Notes: generated by a model from the letters alone, not told the origin. A DNA stretch of 40,328 nt from Leptotrichia sp. oral taxon 879 str. F0557 (GCF_000469385.1 NZ_KI271347.1:1-40328); one strand, 5' to 3'; positions 8,741-16,805 are shown, numbered from the stretch's first letter. Numbers and translations: made by a program.

Positions 8741-8815
8741 ATACTATTTCCCATTTAAATAGCAAAAATCAGGGAATTCATGAAATTAAAGCCTTTTTTA
8801 AATGGTGTTTAGTAT
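8741..8815. repeat. Palindromic intergenic element, copy 1
   Basis: The arms at 8741-8759 and 8797-8815 are inverted repeats matching at 15 of 19 positions. Both outer ends read ATACTA and the inner part is CCATTTAAA. A second element of the same design, with near-identical end sequences, lies at 16845-16916. Both sit downstream of a + strand gene. The element could be a small mobile palindrome or an RNA hairpin. Confidence 0.6.
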
Positions 8816-8875
8816 TAAATTATAAAATAGAGTTATTATAAATTCTTGTTTTCAAAGTTAAGTAGTTTATCAGTT

Positions 8876-8908
8876 AAATAAAAGATAATTTTTTTGAAAA
8901 TCTTATTT
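8876..8908 (-). terminator. Possible terminator of the ROK kinase gene
   Basis: AAATAAAAGAT (8876-8886) and ATCTTATTT (8900-8908) can pair with one bulge. On the minus strand the hairpin comes right after the stop codon, but the following U tract is poor. Confidence 0.35.
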
Positions 8909-8917
8909 AGCCGTAAA

Positions 8918-9862
8918 TTACATCATTCCAAGATAGGCAGCACCTAAAATTCCTGCATCATTTCCAAGAGTTGCTGTAACAATTTTTAGATTTTCCAAAA
9001 TCGATGGGAATGCTACATCTTTTAATTTTTCTTTCACACGGTCAAACAGGAAATCTCCAGCAAGAGCAACTCCTCCACCTACTACAACGATTTCAGGATC
9101 TAGTATGCTAAGCAGATTTCCAATTCCTAATGCTAATTTTTCCGCTTCATAATCAACAATGTCAATTGAAAATTCATCACCTTTTCTAGCAGCGTCAAAT
9201 ACATCTTTTGCTTCTAAATCTCTACCTTTTGTCATTTCATAAAGAAGGTTTTGTTTATTTATTGCAAGACGGCTATTTGCTTCACGGATTATCCCTGTAG
9301 CAGAAGCGTAGGCTTCCCAGCATCCTTTTTGTCCACATCCGCATAGTTTTCCATTTGGTTCAATTTTAATGTGTCCAACTTCTCCGCCAGCTCCGTGTTC
9401 TCCGCTTACAAGTTTTCCATCAACAATAATTCCGCCACCAATTCCAGTTCCGACAGCAAGACCTAGTACATTTTTATATCCTTGCGCAGCACCCTTCCAC
9501 ATTTCTCCAAGTGTAATAACATTAACATCATTATCAACTTTTACTGGTTTACCAAGATTTTTTTCGAATTCCAATGCTAAATCCATTCCATGTTTCCAAG
9601 GGAAATTTGCCCAAAACTTAACAACTCTGGAATTTAACACAGGTCCTGGTACTCCAACACCAACTGAGACAACATTATCAAAATTAACATTAGTTCCTTC
9701 AATTTGAGTAATTAGAATTTTTGACAATCTTTGAATTGTCTCAGAAAATCCTTCCATTGAATCAGTTTTTACAATAGTCGTAAAAATGATATTCCCTTTT
9801 TCATCAACAAGTCCAATCTTTGTATTAGTTCCTCCTAAGTCAATTCCTACATAATATTTCAT
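8918..9862 (-). CDS. glcK: ROK family sugar kinase, probable glucokinase
   Basis: This 314-residue cytoplasmic kinase probably phosphorylates glucose at C6 with ATP. The N-terminal phosphate loop is GIDLGGTNTKIGLVD. The sugar-binding region includes DNDVNVITLGE (catalytic aspartate) and GTGIGGGIIVDGK. The ROK zinc motif is complete as CGCGQKGCWEAYAS, preceded by GEVGHIKIE, whose HI supplies the zinc histidine and the sugar-binding glutamate. The C-terminal DPEIVVVGGGVA matches the family. AGGAGG lies a few bases before the ATG. The substrate could also be another hexose such as mannose or fructose. It is the only gene on this strand and has no metabolic partner nearby. Confidence 0.88.
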   Translation of the reverse strand: MKYYVGIDLGGTNTKIGLVDEKGNIIFTTIVKTDSMEGFSETIQRLSKILITQIEGTNVNFDNVVSVGVGVPGPVLNSRVVKFWANFPWKHGMDLALEFEKNLGKPVKVDNDVNVITLGEMWKGAAQGYKNVLGLAVGTGIGGGIIVDGKLVSGEHGAGGEVGHIKIEPNGKLCGCGQKGCWEAYASATGIIREANSRLAINKQNLLYEMTKGRDLEAKDVFDAARKGDEFSIDIVDYEAEKLALGIGNLLSILDPEIVVVGGGVALAGDFLFDRVKEKLKDVAFPSILENLKIVTATLGNDAGILGAAYLGMM

Positions 9863-9957
9863 ATTTCCTCCTAAGTACAGTTTTATTTATATAACACATA
9901 GCAAAACATCTTTAAAATTAATTGTTATATCAATATAAGTTTACCTTATTTCTTCTA

Positions 9958-9998
9958 CTTTTTCAATATTTTACAAAATTTTTTTTTAATGATATAAT
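9958..9998 (+). promoter_or_regulatory. Promoter of the three-paralog cluster (repeated promoter module, copy 1)
   Basis: TTTACA (9970-9975) and TATAAT (9993-9998) are 17 bp apart with a T-tract spacer. The 41-bp block matches the trpS promoter block at 29316-29356 at 38 positions. It points at the paralog cluster, leaving a leader of about 125 nt. Confidence 0.8.
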
Positions 9999-10130
9999 GA
10001 AAATATATTTTTTAAATACAGATATTTATTTTAAAGAAGCAATAATAAATGAGAAGGAAATAATTATAAGTACAAAATTATTTATATAGCTGGTAAAAAT
10101 AAATTTTTTTGAAAGGAATGATATAATAAA

Positions 10131-10778
10131 TTGAACGAAATAAAAAAAGGAATAATAATAGGTTTGTTATTAACTTGTGTCTACAGTATAGGAGCATATA
10201 TTTATAAATATCAAGTTAAAAAGAAAACGGAAATTCAAATAAAAAACAGAAAAAATAATGAAACAAGTAAAGAAAATGCAGAAAAAGACATTGATACACA
10301 AAACTTACAAAATGAAAATGATAAGATAATCAATGGCTATAGACATAAAAATGGCTATGTATATAAATGGTCAGATAATGAAAAATCTTCATTTGTAAAA
10401 AGAAGCCTTGGATATGAAAAAAGATTTTCCAAAACAGCAAGTCAAGAAGAGCTGGACAATGGATTAAAATCAGAATATTGCGATGCAATAAAGGAAATTG
10501 AGAAAGTTGACCAGAAAACAGTTCCTGGAACTGATATTCCTTTTAGAAAGGCAACTTATACACAGGTGGATGATGCATATAAGAAATACTTGCAAAAAAT
10601 AGCTCAAATAAGACAGGTGGTTTCTATTATAAAACCAGATAATCTAGATAACGAGATATACTTTGAAACTCGTATAAAGTGTTGGTATAAAGGAACTAAC
10701 TGGAATAATGCCAATTCAAAATTCAAGCATTTGGCAAGAGATTTTTATAGTGCGGAAGTTAATGACTATTATAAATAA
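10131..10778 (+). CDS. Membrane-anchored protein of unknown function, paralog 1
   Basis: This 215-residue protein matches no family I recognise. It has one N-terminal transmembrane helix (KGIIIGLLLTCVYSIGAYIY), then a basic and polar linker, then a soluble domain outside the membrane. The domain begins at NGYRHKNGYVYKW and runs through SLGYEKRFSK, SEYCDAIKEIEKVDQK and PGTDIPFRKATYTQ into a helical YLQKIAQIRQVV and a C-terminal basic, tryptophan-containing segment. It is nearly identical to paralog 2 in the domain core. The start is a TTG; its codon aligns with the CTG of paralog 2 before GEIKKG, so this copy lacks the first six codons of that gene. GAAAGGA is 13 nt upstream. Confidence 0.7.
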   Translation: MNEIKKGIIIGLLLTCVYSIGAYIYKYQVKKKTEIQIKNRKNNETSKENAEKDIDTQNLQNENDKIINGYRHKNGYVYKWSDNEKSSFVKRSLGYEKRFSKTASQEELDNGLKSEYCDAIKEIEKVDQKTVPGTDIPFRKATYTQVDDAYKKYLQKIAQIRQVVSIIKPDNLDNEIYFETRIKCWYKGTNWNNANSKFKHLARDFYSAEVNDYYK

Positions 10779-10841
10779 TCCATTGATATTAAAGTATGAA
10801 AATTTATAAGGAGATAAAAATATATTTACAGAAAGGAAGAT

Positions 10842-10886
10842 ATGATATTTAGTTTATTATCATCGCTAAGTAAAAAATGGAAATAG
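10842..10886 (+). CDS. Possible 14-codon leader ORF upstream of paralog 2
   Basis: An ATG with GAAAGGAAG just upstream opens a 14-residue frame whose stop TAG (10884-10886) overlaps the ATG of paralog 2 in another frame. Paralog 2 itself lacks a ribosome binding site, so translation may be coupled. The ATG-to-ATG offset is 35 nt, exactly as in paralog 3. It could instead be the remnant of a longer ancestral N-terminus. Confidence 0.4.
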   Translation: MIFSLLSSLSKKWK

Positions 10887-11518
10887 GGAAAATACTGGGT
10901 GAAATAAAAAAAGGTATAATAATAGGATTGCTATTGATAAGTTTTTATGGCATAGGAGTGTATGTTTATAAGAATAAAAATAAAGTAGAAACTAAAATTG
11001 AAATAAAAGACAGAGAAAATAATGAAATAAACAAAGAAAATACATTAAAAGACATTGACGCACAAAATAAAAATGATAAGATAATCAATGGTTATAGACA
11101 TAAAAACGGCTATGTATATAGATGGTCAAAAAATGAAAAATCTTCATTTGCAAAAAGAAGCCTTGGGTATGAAAAAAGGTTTTCAAAAACAGCAAGTCAA
11201 GAAGAGTTAGAAAATAATTTGAAAAAGGAATATTGTGATGCAATAAAGGAAATTGAAAAAGTTGATCAGAAAATAGTTCCTGGAACTAATATTCCTTTTA
11301 GAAAGGCAACTTATACACAAGCAAATGACGCCTATAGGGAATATTTACAAAAAATAGCTCAAATAAGACAGGTAGTTCGTGCTATATTACCAGATAACAA
11401 GGAAGCTTTTGAATATCATATAAAGTGTAGATATAAAGGAACTAACTGGAATAATAAAAATTCGGAATATTCAGTAGCTAGTTTTTATAGTGAAGAAGTT
11501 AATGATTATTACAAATAA
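10877..11518 (+). CDS. Membrane-anchored protein of unknown function, paralog 2
   Basis: This 213-residue protein is a close copy of paralog 1. It has an N-terminal transmembrane helix (KGIIIGLLLISFYGIGVYVY), a charged linker rich in K, E and N, and the same domain: NGYRHKNGYVYRW, SLGYEKRFSK, KEYCDAIKEIEKVDQK, PGTNIPFRKATYTQ, YLQKIAQIRQVV. It ends in the same EEVNDYYK tail. The linker and the tail vary more than the core. No Shine-Dalgarno sequence precedes its ATG, whereas one precedes a short ORF that overlaps it. The start-to-start distance from paralog 1 is about 746 bp, consistent with tandem gene duplication including the intergenic DNA. Confidence 0.72.
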   Translation: MEIGKILGEIKKGIIIGLLLISFYGIGVYVYKNKNKVETKIEIKDRENNEINKENTLKDIDAQNKNDKIINGYRHKNGYVYRWSKNEKSSFAKRSLGYEKRFSKTASQEELENNLKKEYCDAIKEIEKVDQKIVPGTNIPFRKATYTQANDAYREYLQKIAQIRQVVRAILPDNKEAFEYHIKCRYKGTNWNNKNSEYSVASFYSEEVNDYYK

Positions 11519-11579
11519 TTCATTAATTCTAAGTTTTAAAAATTTTTGGAATACCATGTATATTTACGGAAAGGAAAAT

Positions 11580-11603
11580 ATGATATTTAATACATTATCA
11601 TAA
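11580..11603 (+). CDS. Possible 7-codon leader ORF upstream of paralog 3
   Basis: An ATG behind GAAAGGAAAAT opens a 7-codon frame ending in TAA at 11601-11603. Its first bases are homologous to the leader ORF of paralog 2, and it also lies 35 nt before the main ATG. The frame is shorter here, so it may be a decaying remnant. Confidence 0.3.
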   Translation: MIFNTLS

Positions 11604-11614
11604 ACAAATATAGA

Positions 11615-12190
11615 ATGAGAAGTGGAAATATTGGAAAAATACTGACAGAAGTAAAAAAAGGGATTGTAATAGGTTTATTATTAATAAGTTTTTATGGTGT
11701 GGGAGCATATATTTATAAAAGTCAGACTAGAAATGAAGCAGAATCTGAAATCAAAATAAAAGATGATGACAAAAATAAAGGAAACATTGAAGCTAATTAT
11801 GAAATTTATGGATATAGGTATAAAAATGAAGGTGATAAAGAATCTAAAGTTTTAAAAAGAAACTTAGGTTATGAAAAAAGGATTGCAGAAGCAGTAAATA
11901 AAGAAGAAGTACATAATAAGCTAAAATTAGAATATTGCGCTTCAATAGCCGAAATAAAAAAAGTTGATAAAAAAATAATGCCAGGTACAAATATTTCTTT
12001 TACGCAAGCTGCCTATACTCAAGTAAAGAATGCTTATGAAGGATATTTGCAAAAGATAGCTCAAATAAAACAAGCAATATTAACAATCGAAAATAAAGAT
12101 ATAGAAAGAGAGACAGGGTGTTATTATGAACCAACTAGATGGGACAAAGTAAATAATTTAAACTATAGATTGAAGGATTTTCTTCAGTAG
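11615..12190 (+). CDS. Membrane-anchored protein of unknown function, paralog 3
   Basis: This is the most diverged and shortest member (191 residues) of the tandem family. The membrane helix (KGIVIGLLLISFYGVGAYIY) is almost the same as in paralog 2. The linker is shortened and the NGYRHKNGYVY segment is reduced to YGYRYKNEGD. The core is still recognisable: NLGYEKRIAE, LEYCASIAEIKKVDKK, PGTNISFTQAAYTQV, YLQKIAQIKQAI. The C-terminal EVNDYYK tail is missing. It ends shortly before a strong terminator, so the three genes probably form one transcription unit. Function is unknown; a secreted or envelope role is inferred only from the anchor. Confidence 0.7.
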   Translation: MRSGNIGKILTEVKKGIVIGLLLISFYGVGAYIYKSQTRNEAESEIKIKDDDKNKGNIEANYEIYGYRYKNEGDKESKVLKRNLGYEKRIAEAVNKEEVHNKLKLEYCASIAEIKKVDKKIMPGTNISFTQAAYTQVKNAYEGYLQKIAQIKQAILTIENKDIERETGCYYEPTRWDKVNNLNYRLKDFLQ

Positions 12191-12267
12191 ATATGTATTA
12201 GCTATAAAAGTTGAAATAATTATAGCTTTTGGATTTTTAGAAAAATTTAAATACACTTAAACATAGA

Positions 12268-12308
12268 AAAGCTATTTTGGGATAATGTTTTCCTAAGATA
12301 GCTTTTTT
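12268..12308 (+). terminator. Rho-independent terminator of the three-paralog cluster
   Basis: AAAGCTAT (12268-12275) pairs with ATAGCTTT (12298-12305), extended inward by partial pairing with TTCCTAAG. A T run follows. The DNA from here to 12490 is very AT-rich and I see nothing else in it. Confidence 0.85.
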
Positions 12309-12490
12309 AGTTTGTTAAATATCAGATTAATTTCTACATATTTTAAAATATGCTATAAAACTTTTTAATACGAAAATAGAATAATTTATATAACTTATTT
12401 CAAAATGCTATAAAACAATATATTTATTATATTTTTATATATAACATAATTATATTTATGCAAAAAAATAAATATTTATAAAAAAATATA

Positions 12491-12519
12491 TTGACACATT
12501 ATATAAAATACAGTATAAT
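12491..12519 (+). promoter_or_regulatory. Consensus promoter of the autotransporter operon
   Basis: TTGACA (12491-12496) and TATAAT (12514-12519) are separated by 17 bp, a perfect housekeeping consensus. Transcription would start near 12526, so the untranslated leader before the first gene is about 290 nt, unusually long for this window. Confidence 0.82.
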
Positions 12520-12739
12520 ATTTCTGTAATAAAAAATAAGAATAATTTTTATAAAATTAATTCGTACAAATAAATATTTATTTTTATAAACTTTAACTCG
12601 ATATAAAAAGAAAGAGAGGGCATTTTTTGAAGAAGATAAAAAAATTATAAATACACTAATAAAAATTTTTACATAATTAGTACGCAAAAAGCAATTTTAT
12701 AAAAAAATTTAGTTTTTATTTTTCAAACACAAAGAATGT

Positions 12740-12779
12740 ATACCCTATTTTTTACTTTAAAAAAAAGTTAGAAGGGTAT
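12740..12779 (+). promoter_or_regulatory. Leader hairpin just upstream of the autotransporter operon
   Basis: ATACCCT (12740-12746) pairs with AGGGTAT (12773-12779), and inside it ACTTT (12754-12758) pairs with AAAGT (12764-12768). The hairpin ends about 30 nt before the ribosome binding site of the first gene. There is no T run directly after it, so it is more likely a control or stability structure than a terminator. Confidence 0.5.
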
Positions 12780-12818
12780 GATATAAGGGAAATTAATTAA
12801 ATAAATTTGGAGGTATTT

Positions 12819-13148
12819 ATGAAAAGTAAACTAAAACTAATATTATTAGTAACTATGATTAATTTAAACTGTGTGAGCTATTTTTCTAATTTTTGTAAAG
12901 TGGCTGGAGAAAAGAATACAAGTAAAAAAAGAATTTGTACTTTTTATAAAGCAGGTAAAAAATTATTTGGTGAATCTAGTAAGGTACTTGGAATTGCACT
13001 TGATATGGGTATTAATGGAAATAGAGTTGTTAGTAAAAAGACAAAAGCAAAGACAAAGAAAGGTAAAAATTTAAAAACAGATGTTGAAAAGATAAGTAGT
13101 ACAGAAACTGCAAAAGAACCAAAGAGAAAAAATAAAAAACAAATATAA
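12819..13148 (+). CDS. Small basic exported protein preceding the autotransporter
   Basis: This 109-residue protein matches no family I can name. It begins with a signal-like segment (KSKLKLILLVTMINLNCVSY). A short middle part has cysteines and a KAGKKLFGESSKVLGIALDM helix. The tail is dominated by lysine (KKTKAKTKKGKNLK, then KRKNKKQ) and could bind nucleic acid, LPS or peptidoglycan. The ATG is chosen because GGAGG lies 5 nt upstream; an upstream in-frame TTG at 12807 precedes that site. The gene ends 29 nt before the autotransporter start and shares its transcript. The context suggests an accessory protein for the autotransporter, but this is inference only. Confidence 0.65.
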   Translation: MKSKLKLILLVTMINLNCVSYFSNFCKVAGEKNTSKKRICTFYKAGKKLFGESSKVLGIALDMGINGNRVVSKKTKAKTKKGKNLKTDVEKISSTETAKEPKRKNKKQI

Positions 13149-13177
13149 GATAAAGAATGAGTAAGGAGAGATCGAAT

Positions 13178-16100
13178 ATGAATAAAACAAAAAAATTAAT
13201 GTTAGCGATATTTTCGTTAATTGCTATTGTAAGTTGTGGAGAAGCAGGTAAAAGTGGTGATTCAGGAAGTGGTACATCAGCAACAACTCCTACTGCTCCT
13301 GTGACATCAGGACCCTCAACAAGTCCAGCGACGACAATAAGTAATATGCCAAGATTCATAAAAACAGACTTAAGTAAACTTGCTAATAATGTAGATATTT
13401 TTAAATATGCTGTTGTTGGAGAAAAATGGATCCCAAGTGCTCGAAATACAACTAGAACTCGTTATGAAGTTGGAAATCATCAAATCGGGCTTGAATTAAG
13501 CGGAAGTTCTTCATCTCCACTTACTGTAACTAGGTCAACAACGATTAATGTAAAAGCTGGTGGAGCAGCATTGAGTTTTGATTATTACAGAACTGCTGAA
13601 TCAAATTCAGATTTTGCTAATGCTCCTCAACTAGCTATGAGAAAATATTTAACTGAATATTTAAAGAATGCTAATAAGTTGACAATTAATATGGAACCAG
13701 GCTCATATTTATTTGTATTTAAAGGTATGGACGTAGAACTATCTAAAAATAATATTGCAAACCCTTTGTCCGCAGTTCCGGTAAGTTCAAGACCTACAAT
13801 TAATGGAACAGGATATAAAATATTTAAATTCGATAATTCTACACTTTCTATTGATCAAAATGTAAATTTAGATGATCCTAATGATTTGTATAATCAAGTA
13901 GAATTTACAAATACAAATACTCATGTTTTGAAAGATTTTAAAATTGTTGGAACTAAGGATAATCAAATCGGTATTAAAAGTACAGAGTCATTTGATAGAG
14001 GTGGATGGAATATTTCTAACTCAAATCAGGGTACAATTGACTTAAAGGGAAATAATACTGTTGGAGTTTACAATACACGTGCAAGTTTTACTAATTACTC
14101 TAACGGGAAGATTTCTGTAAATACAAATTCTATCGGTATTTATTCAATAGATAACAATATTTTAGGAAATTCAGCAGGTGAAATAGAAAATAATGGTCTT
14201 ATCAAACTGGGAGAAAGTTCTACAGGTATTTATTATGAAAAACGTTGGATTGATTATAATGGCAGTGTTCTTAATGATTATCTTGGAAAGATTGAAAGTA
14301 ATTCTAATAATGTTATTGGAATAAGTGCAAATGTTCGTAATCAAAAAAAAGATCCTTCATCTCCTATTTGGGTCGTTGATATAATTAGAAATTATGGAAA
14401 TATAAATTTAAATGGAGATAAATCAATTGGAATATATGCTGGTGGAGATGCTAATTATAATGCAATTAATGATGAACGGTATGGTAACGTAGGCGTAATT
14501 AAAATAGGCGATTCATTTGAAAAGAAGAATCCGAGCATGGGAATGTACAGTGATAATAAAAATGCAGTTTTAATAAATAAAGGAATTATTGAAATTGGGA
14601 AAAACTCTGTTGGTATGGCTGGATCCAAGAGCACTGTGCTAAATGATGCTGGAGGAATTATCAAAATTACTAAAGATGGTGGAGTTGGAATGTATTTAGG
14701 AGATGGTGCAGCAGGAACTAACAACGGAACTATAACTACTGTTGGCTCTCCAAAAAATGCAATTGGTGTAGTTGTTGGAAAAAATTCAGAATTTACAAAT
14801 AATGGAACGATTCATATTGATTCTGCTGGTGGTGCTGGAATTGTTATCGCTGGTGGTGTAGTTAAAAATTATGGAAATATTGAAGTTAGTGGCGGAGCTG
14901 TGAGAAGCCGTACTGACAATACATATACTGTAAAAGTTTTATCAAATAGAGTAAAGCCAGTAGATAGTGACTTAGGAGTTTATGTAGATACTCTAGGAAG
15001 AACAAAACCAATTGAAGGACTTTCTAACTTAGGATTAAAAAATGCTGATTTACTAATTGGTGCTGAAGCAACTGAAAAAACTAATGCAACAGAAGTAACA
15101 GTTGGAAATGATGTGCTTGATCCATTTAATAAATCTATTGAGGCAAGTAATATTGCGAACTGGAATGTAAAAACAGGTTCTTTAGTTTGGGAAGCTGATT
15201 CTGAAATTAAAAATAACAAAGTAGAAAAAGTTACTTTGAAAAAACAATCTTATGCCAAGTTTGCTGATAGTGAAACAACTGAGGAAGTAGCAAAAGGATT
15301 GGATGAAAAATATACTGAAACTACTGTGGACTCAAAAGATAAAGAAGTATTCAATTATTTGAATACATTAAATAATAGAAAATTATTAGCAAAAACTTAT
15401 AAAGAAATTGATGGAAATCAATATATCAATGTTCAACAAAGAATAGCACAAACTGATAATATTTTAGACAGCAAACTTTCTGATTTGCAAAAAGAAAATG
15501 TAGATAAATCTGGACATCATGTGTCTACTTTCTTTAATAAAGATAAACATGAAGCAAGAACTCCAGAAATAGCGAATACAAACAGCTCAGCTTACGGAAT
15601 TTCATATTTATTCAATAATGCTGATGCAAAACAGGGAATTTATGCTGGAACAGTTATTAACAACTTCAAATTTAAAGACAATGGAAAATCAAAAGAAAAT
15701 GTAACAATGTTTAAATTAGGTGCTTACAAGACATTTGACTTGAATAATCTTGAGTGGACTTTAAGCGGAGATGGATTTGTTTCTAAAAACGATATGAAGA
15801 GAAGATTTGTGATTGGAAATAATGTTTATGAAAATAAAGCTGGTTATAATGCTTATGGATTTGTATTGAAAAACGAATTTGGTAAAACTTTCAGCATTGG
15901 AGAAAATATTACGGTTAAACCTTATGCAGCTTTAAAACTTGGTTATGGAAGATTCTCGAAAATTAAGGAAAAAGATGGAACTTTGAATATGGAAGTTAAA
16001 GGAAATGACTTCTATTCTGTAAAACCATCTGCAGGAGTTGAATTTGGTTATTCTAATTCAATTACAGCAAATACTAAATTTAAGGCATCTTTAGGACTTG

Positions 16101-16330
16101 GCTATGAACATGAACTAGGAAAAGTTGAAAGCAAGGTAAATGAAGCTAAATTTGCGAACACAAGCACTAAAATCAACTTAAAAGGTGCAAAATACGAAAG
16201 ACGTGAAAATTTCAAAAGCAATGTAAAAGTTGGATTTGAAGCAGGAAACTTTGACCTTACAGTAAATGGTGGATATGATACGAAAGATAAAAATGCTCAC
16301 GTTGGTGTGGGACTTGGTGTTTCGTTTTAA
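13178..16330 (+). CDS. Autotransporter with an N-terminal lipoprotein signal
   Basis: This is a 1050-residue outer-membrane surface protein. Residues 1-20 form a lipoprotein signal ending in the lipobox AIVSC, with C20 as the predicted lipidated residue. A Ser/Thr/Pro/Gly linker follows (to about 55). The passenger has beta-helix-like turns with recurring NNGTI, NYGNI and NKGII motifs and GIY/GVG positions (about 270-580). The last ~270 residues form an autotransporter beta-barrel with strands such as AGVEFGYSN and GLGYEHEL, closing on GVGLGVSF with a terminal phenylalanine. AAGGAG is 9 nt before the chosen ATG; an in-frame ATG at 13157 lies upstream of that site. The role is probably adhesion or surface display. 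No protease motif is visible in the passenger. Confidence 0.85.
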   Translation: MNKTKKLMLAIFSLIAIVSCGEAGKSGDSGSGTSATTPTAPVTSGPSTSPATTISNMPRFIKTDLSKLANNVDIFKYAVVGEKWIPSARNTTRTRYEVGNHQIGLELSGSSSSPLTVTRSTTINVKAGGAALSFDYYRTAESNSDFANAPQLAMRKYLTEYLKNANKLTINMEPGSYLFVFKGMDVELSKNNIANPLSAVPVSSRPTINGTGYKIFKFDNSTLSIDQNVNLDDPNDLYNQVEFTNTNTHVLKDFKIVGTKDNQIGIKSTESFDRGGWNISNSNQGTIDLKGNNTVGVYNTRASFTNYSNGKISVNTNSIGIYSIDNNILGNSAGEIENNGLIKLGESSTGIYYEKRWIDYNGSVLNDYLGKIESNSNNVIGISANVRNQKKDPSSPIWVVDIIRNYGNINLNGDKSIGIYAGGDANYNAINDERYGNVGVIKIGDSFEKKNPSMGMYSDNKNAVLINKGIIEIGKNSVGMAGSKSTVLNDAGGIIKITKDGGVGMYLGDGAAGTNNGTITTVGSPKNAIGVVVGKNSEFTNNGTIHIDSAGGAGIVIAGGVVKNYGNIEVSGGAVRSRTDNTYTVKVLSNRVKPVDSDLGVYVDTLGRTKPIEGLSNLGLKNADLLIGAEATEKTNATEVTVGNDVLDPFNKSIEASNIANWNVKTGSLVWEADSEIKNNKVEKVTLKKQSYAKFADSETTEEVAKGLDEKYTETTVDSKDKEVFNYLNTLNNRKLLAKTYKEIDGNQYINVQQRIAQTDNILDSKLSDLQKENVDKSGHHVSTFFNKDKHEARTPEIANTNSSAYGISYLFNNADAKQGIYAGTVINNFKFKDNGKSKENVTMFKLGAYKTFDLNNLEWTLSGDGFVSKNDMKRRFVIGNNVYENKAGYNAYGFVLKNEFGKTFSIGENITVKPYAALKLGYGRFSKIKEKDGTLNMEVKGNDFYSVKPSAGVEFGYSNSITANTKFKASLGLGYEHELGKVESKVNEAKFANTSTKINLKGAKYERRENFKSNVKVGFEAGNFDLTVNGGYDTKDKNAHVGVGLGVSF

Positions 16331-16376
16331 AAGAAGTGAAAAATTATAAATAAAATATAGAAAGGAAGATTAATTT

Positions 16377-16805
16377 ATGAAAAAATTGATTTTATTAGGG
16401 AGTTTGATTATCTCAAGTTTTGTTTTTGGAAGACAGTATACTTTTATAGCAAAGAATGCTTATTGTACACAACCCGTATCGGAATATAATACTTTTACAT
16501 CTGTTGGTGAACTTGGATCTGGAACAGTATTTCCTTTTAGAAATTGTTATAATAATGGAAAAAAATTTAATTATCAAGGTACGTTTATTGTATCACCTAT
16601 GGATAAAAGTACTTATGATAAAATTATTAAACAAAATTATCCATATCTTTTTTTCAAAGATGGTTCAGAAATCCATGTAATAGAAGCTACAGCAAAATCT
16701 ACAAATGATGCAGGTTATTTTTTAATCGATATTAATGACGGCAAGAGCAATTTTTTGTTCTCACATAAATATGCGTATCCTAGTAGAAGTGATTGGGAAG
16801 ATTAG
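16377..16805 (+). CDS. Small secreted protein of unknown function
   Basis: This 142-residue protein has a clear signal peptide (KKLILLGSLIISSFVFG) with cleavage probably before RQYTF. The mature part is about 124 residues and contains two cysteines (in NAYCTQ and RNCYNN) that could form a disulphide. The rest is rich in aromatic and polar residues, for example NYPYLFFKDGSEIHV. I recognise no family. It follows the autotransporter by 46 nt with AAAGGAAG before its ATG and no terminator between, so it belongs to the same operon. The second palindromic element comes right after it. Confidence 0.65.
   Translation: MKKLILLGSLIISSFVFGRQYTFIAKNAYCTQPVSEYNTFTSVGELGSGTVFPFRNCYNNGKKFNYQGTFIVSPMDKSTYDKIIKQNYPYLFFKDGSEIHVIEATAKSTNDAGYFLIDINDGKSNFLFSHKYAYPSRSDWED

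Noticed and set aside
10118-10126. ATG-ATA-TAA mini-frame before paralog 1, like the one at 7801
   Set aside because: Two codons only. It may be a remnant of the leader ORF of the sister copies, but nothing supports translation, and the copy at 7801 is explained by an overlapping TATAAT.
12499-12687. A 62-codon minus-strand frame in the leader of the autotransporter operon
   Set aside because: Very AT-rich DNA gives chance frames; it lies over a perfect + strand promoter and has no ribosome binding site.
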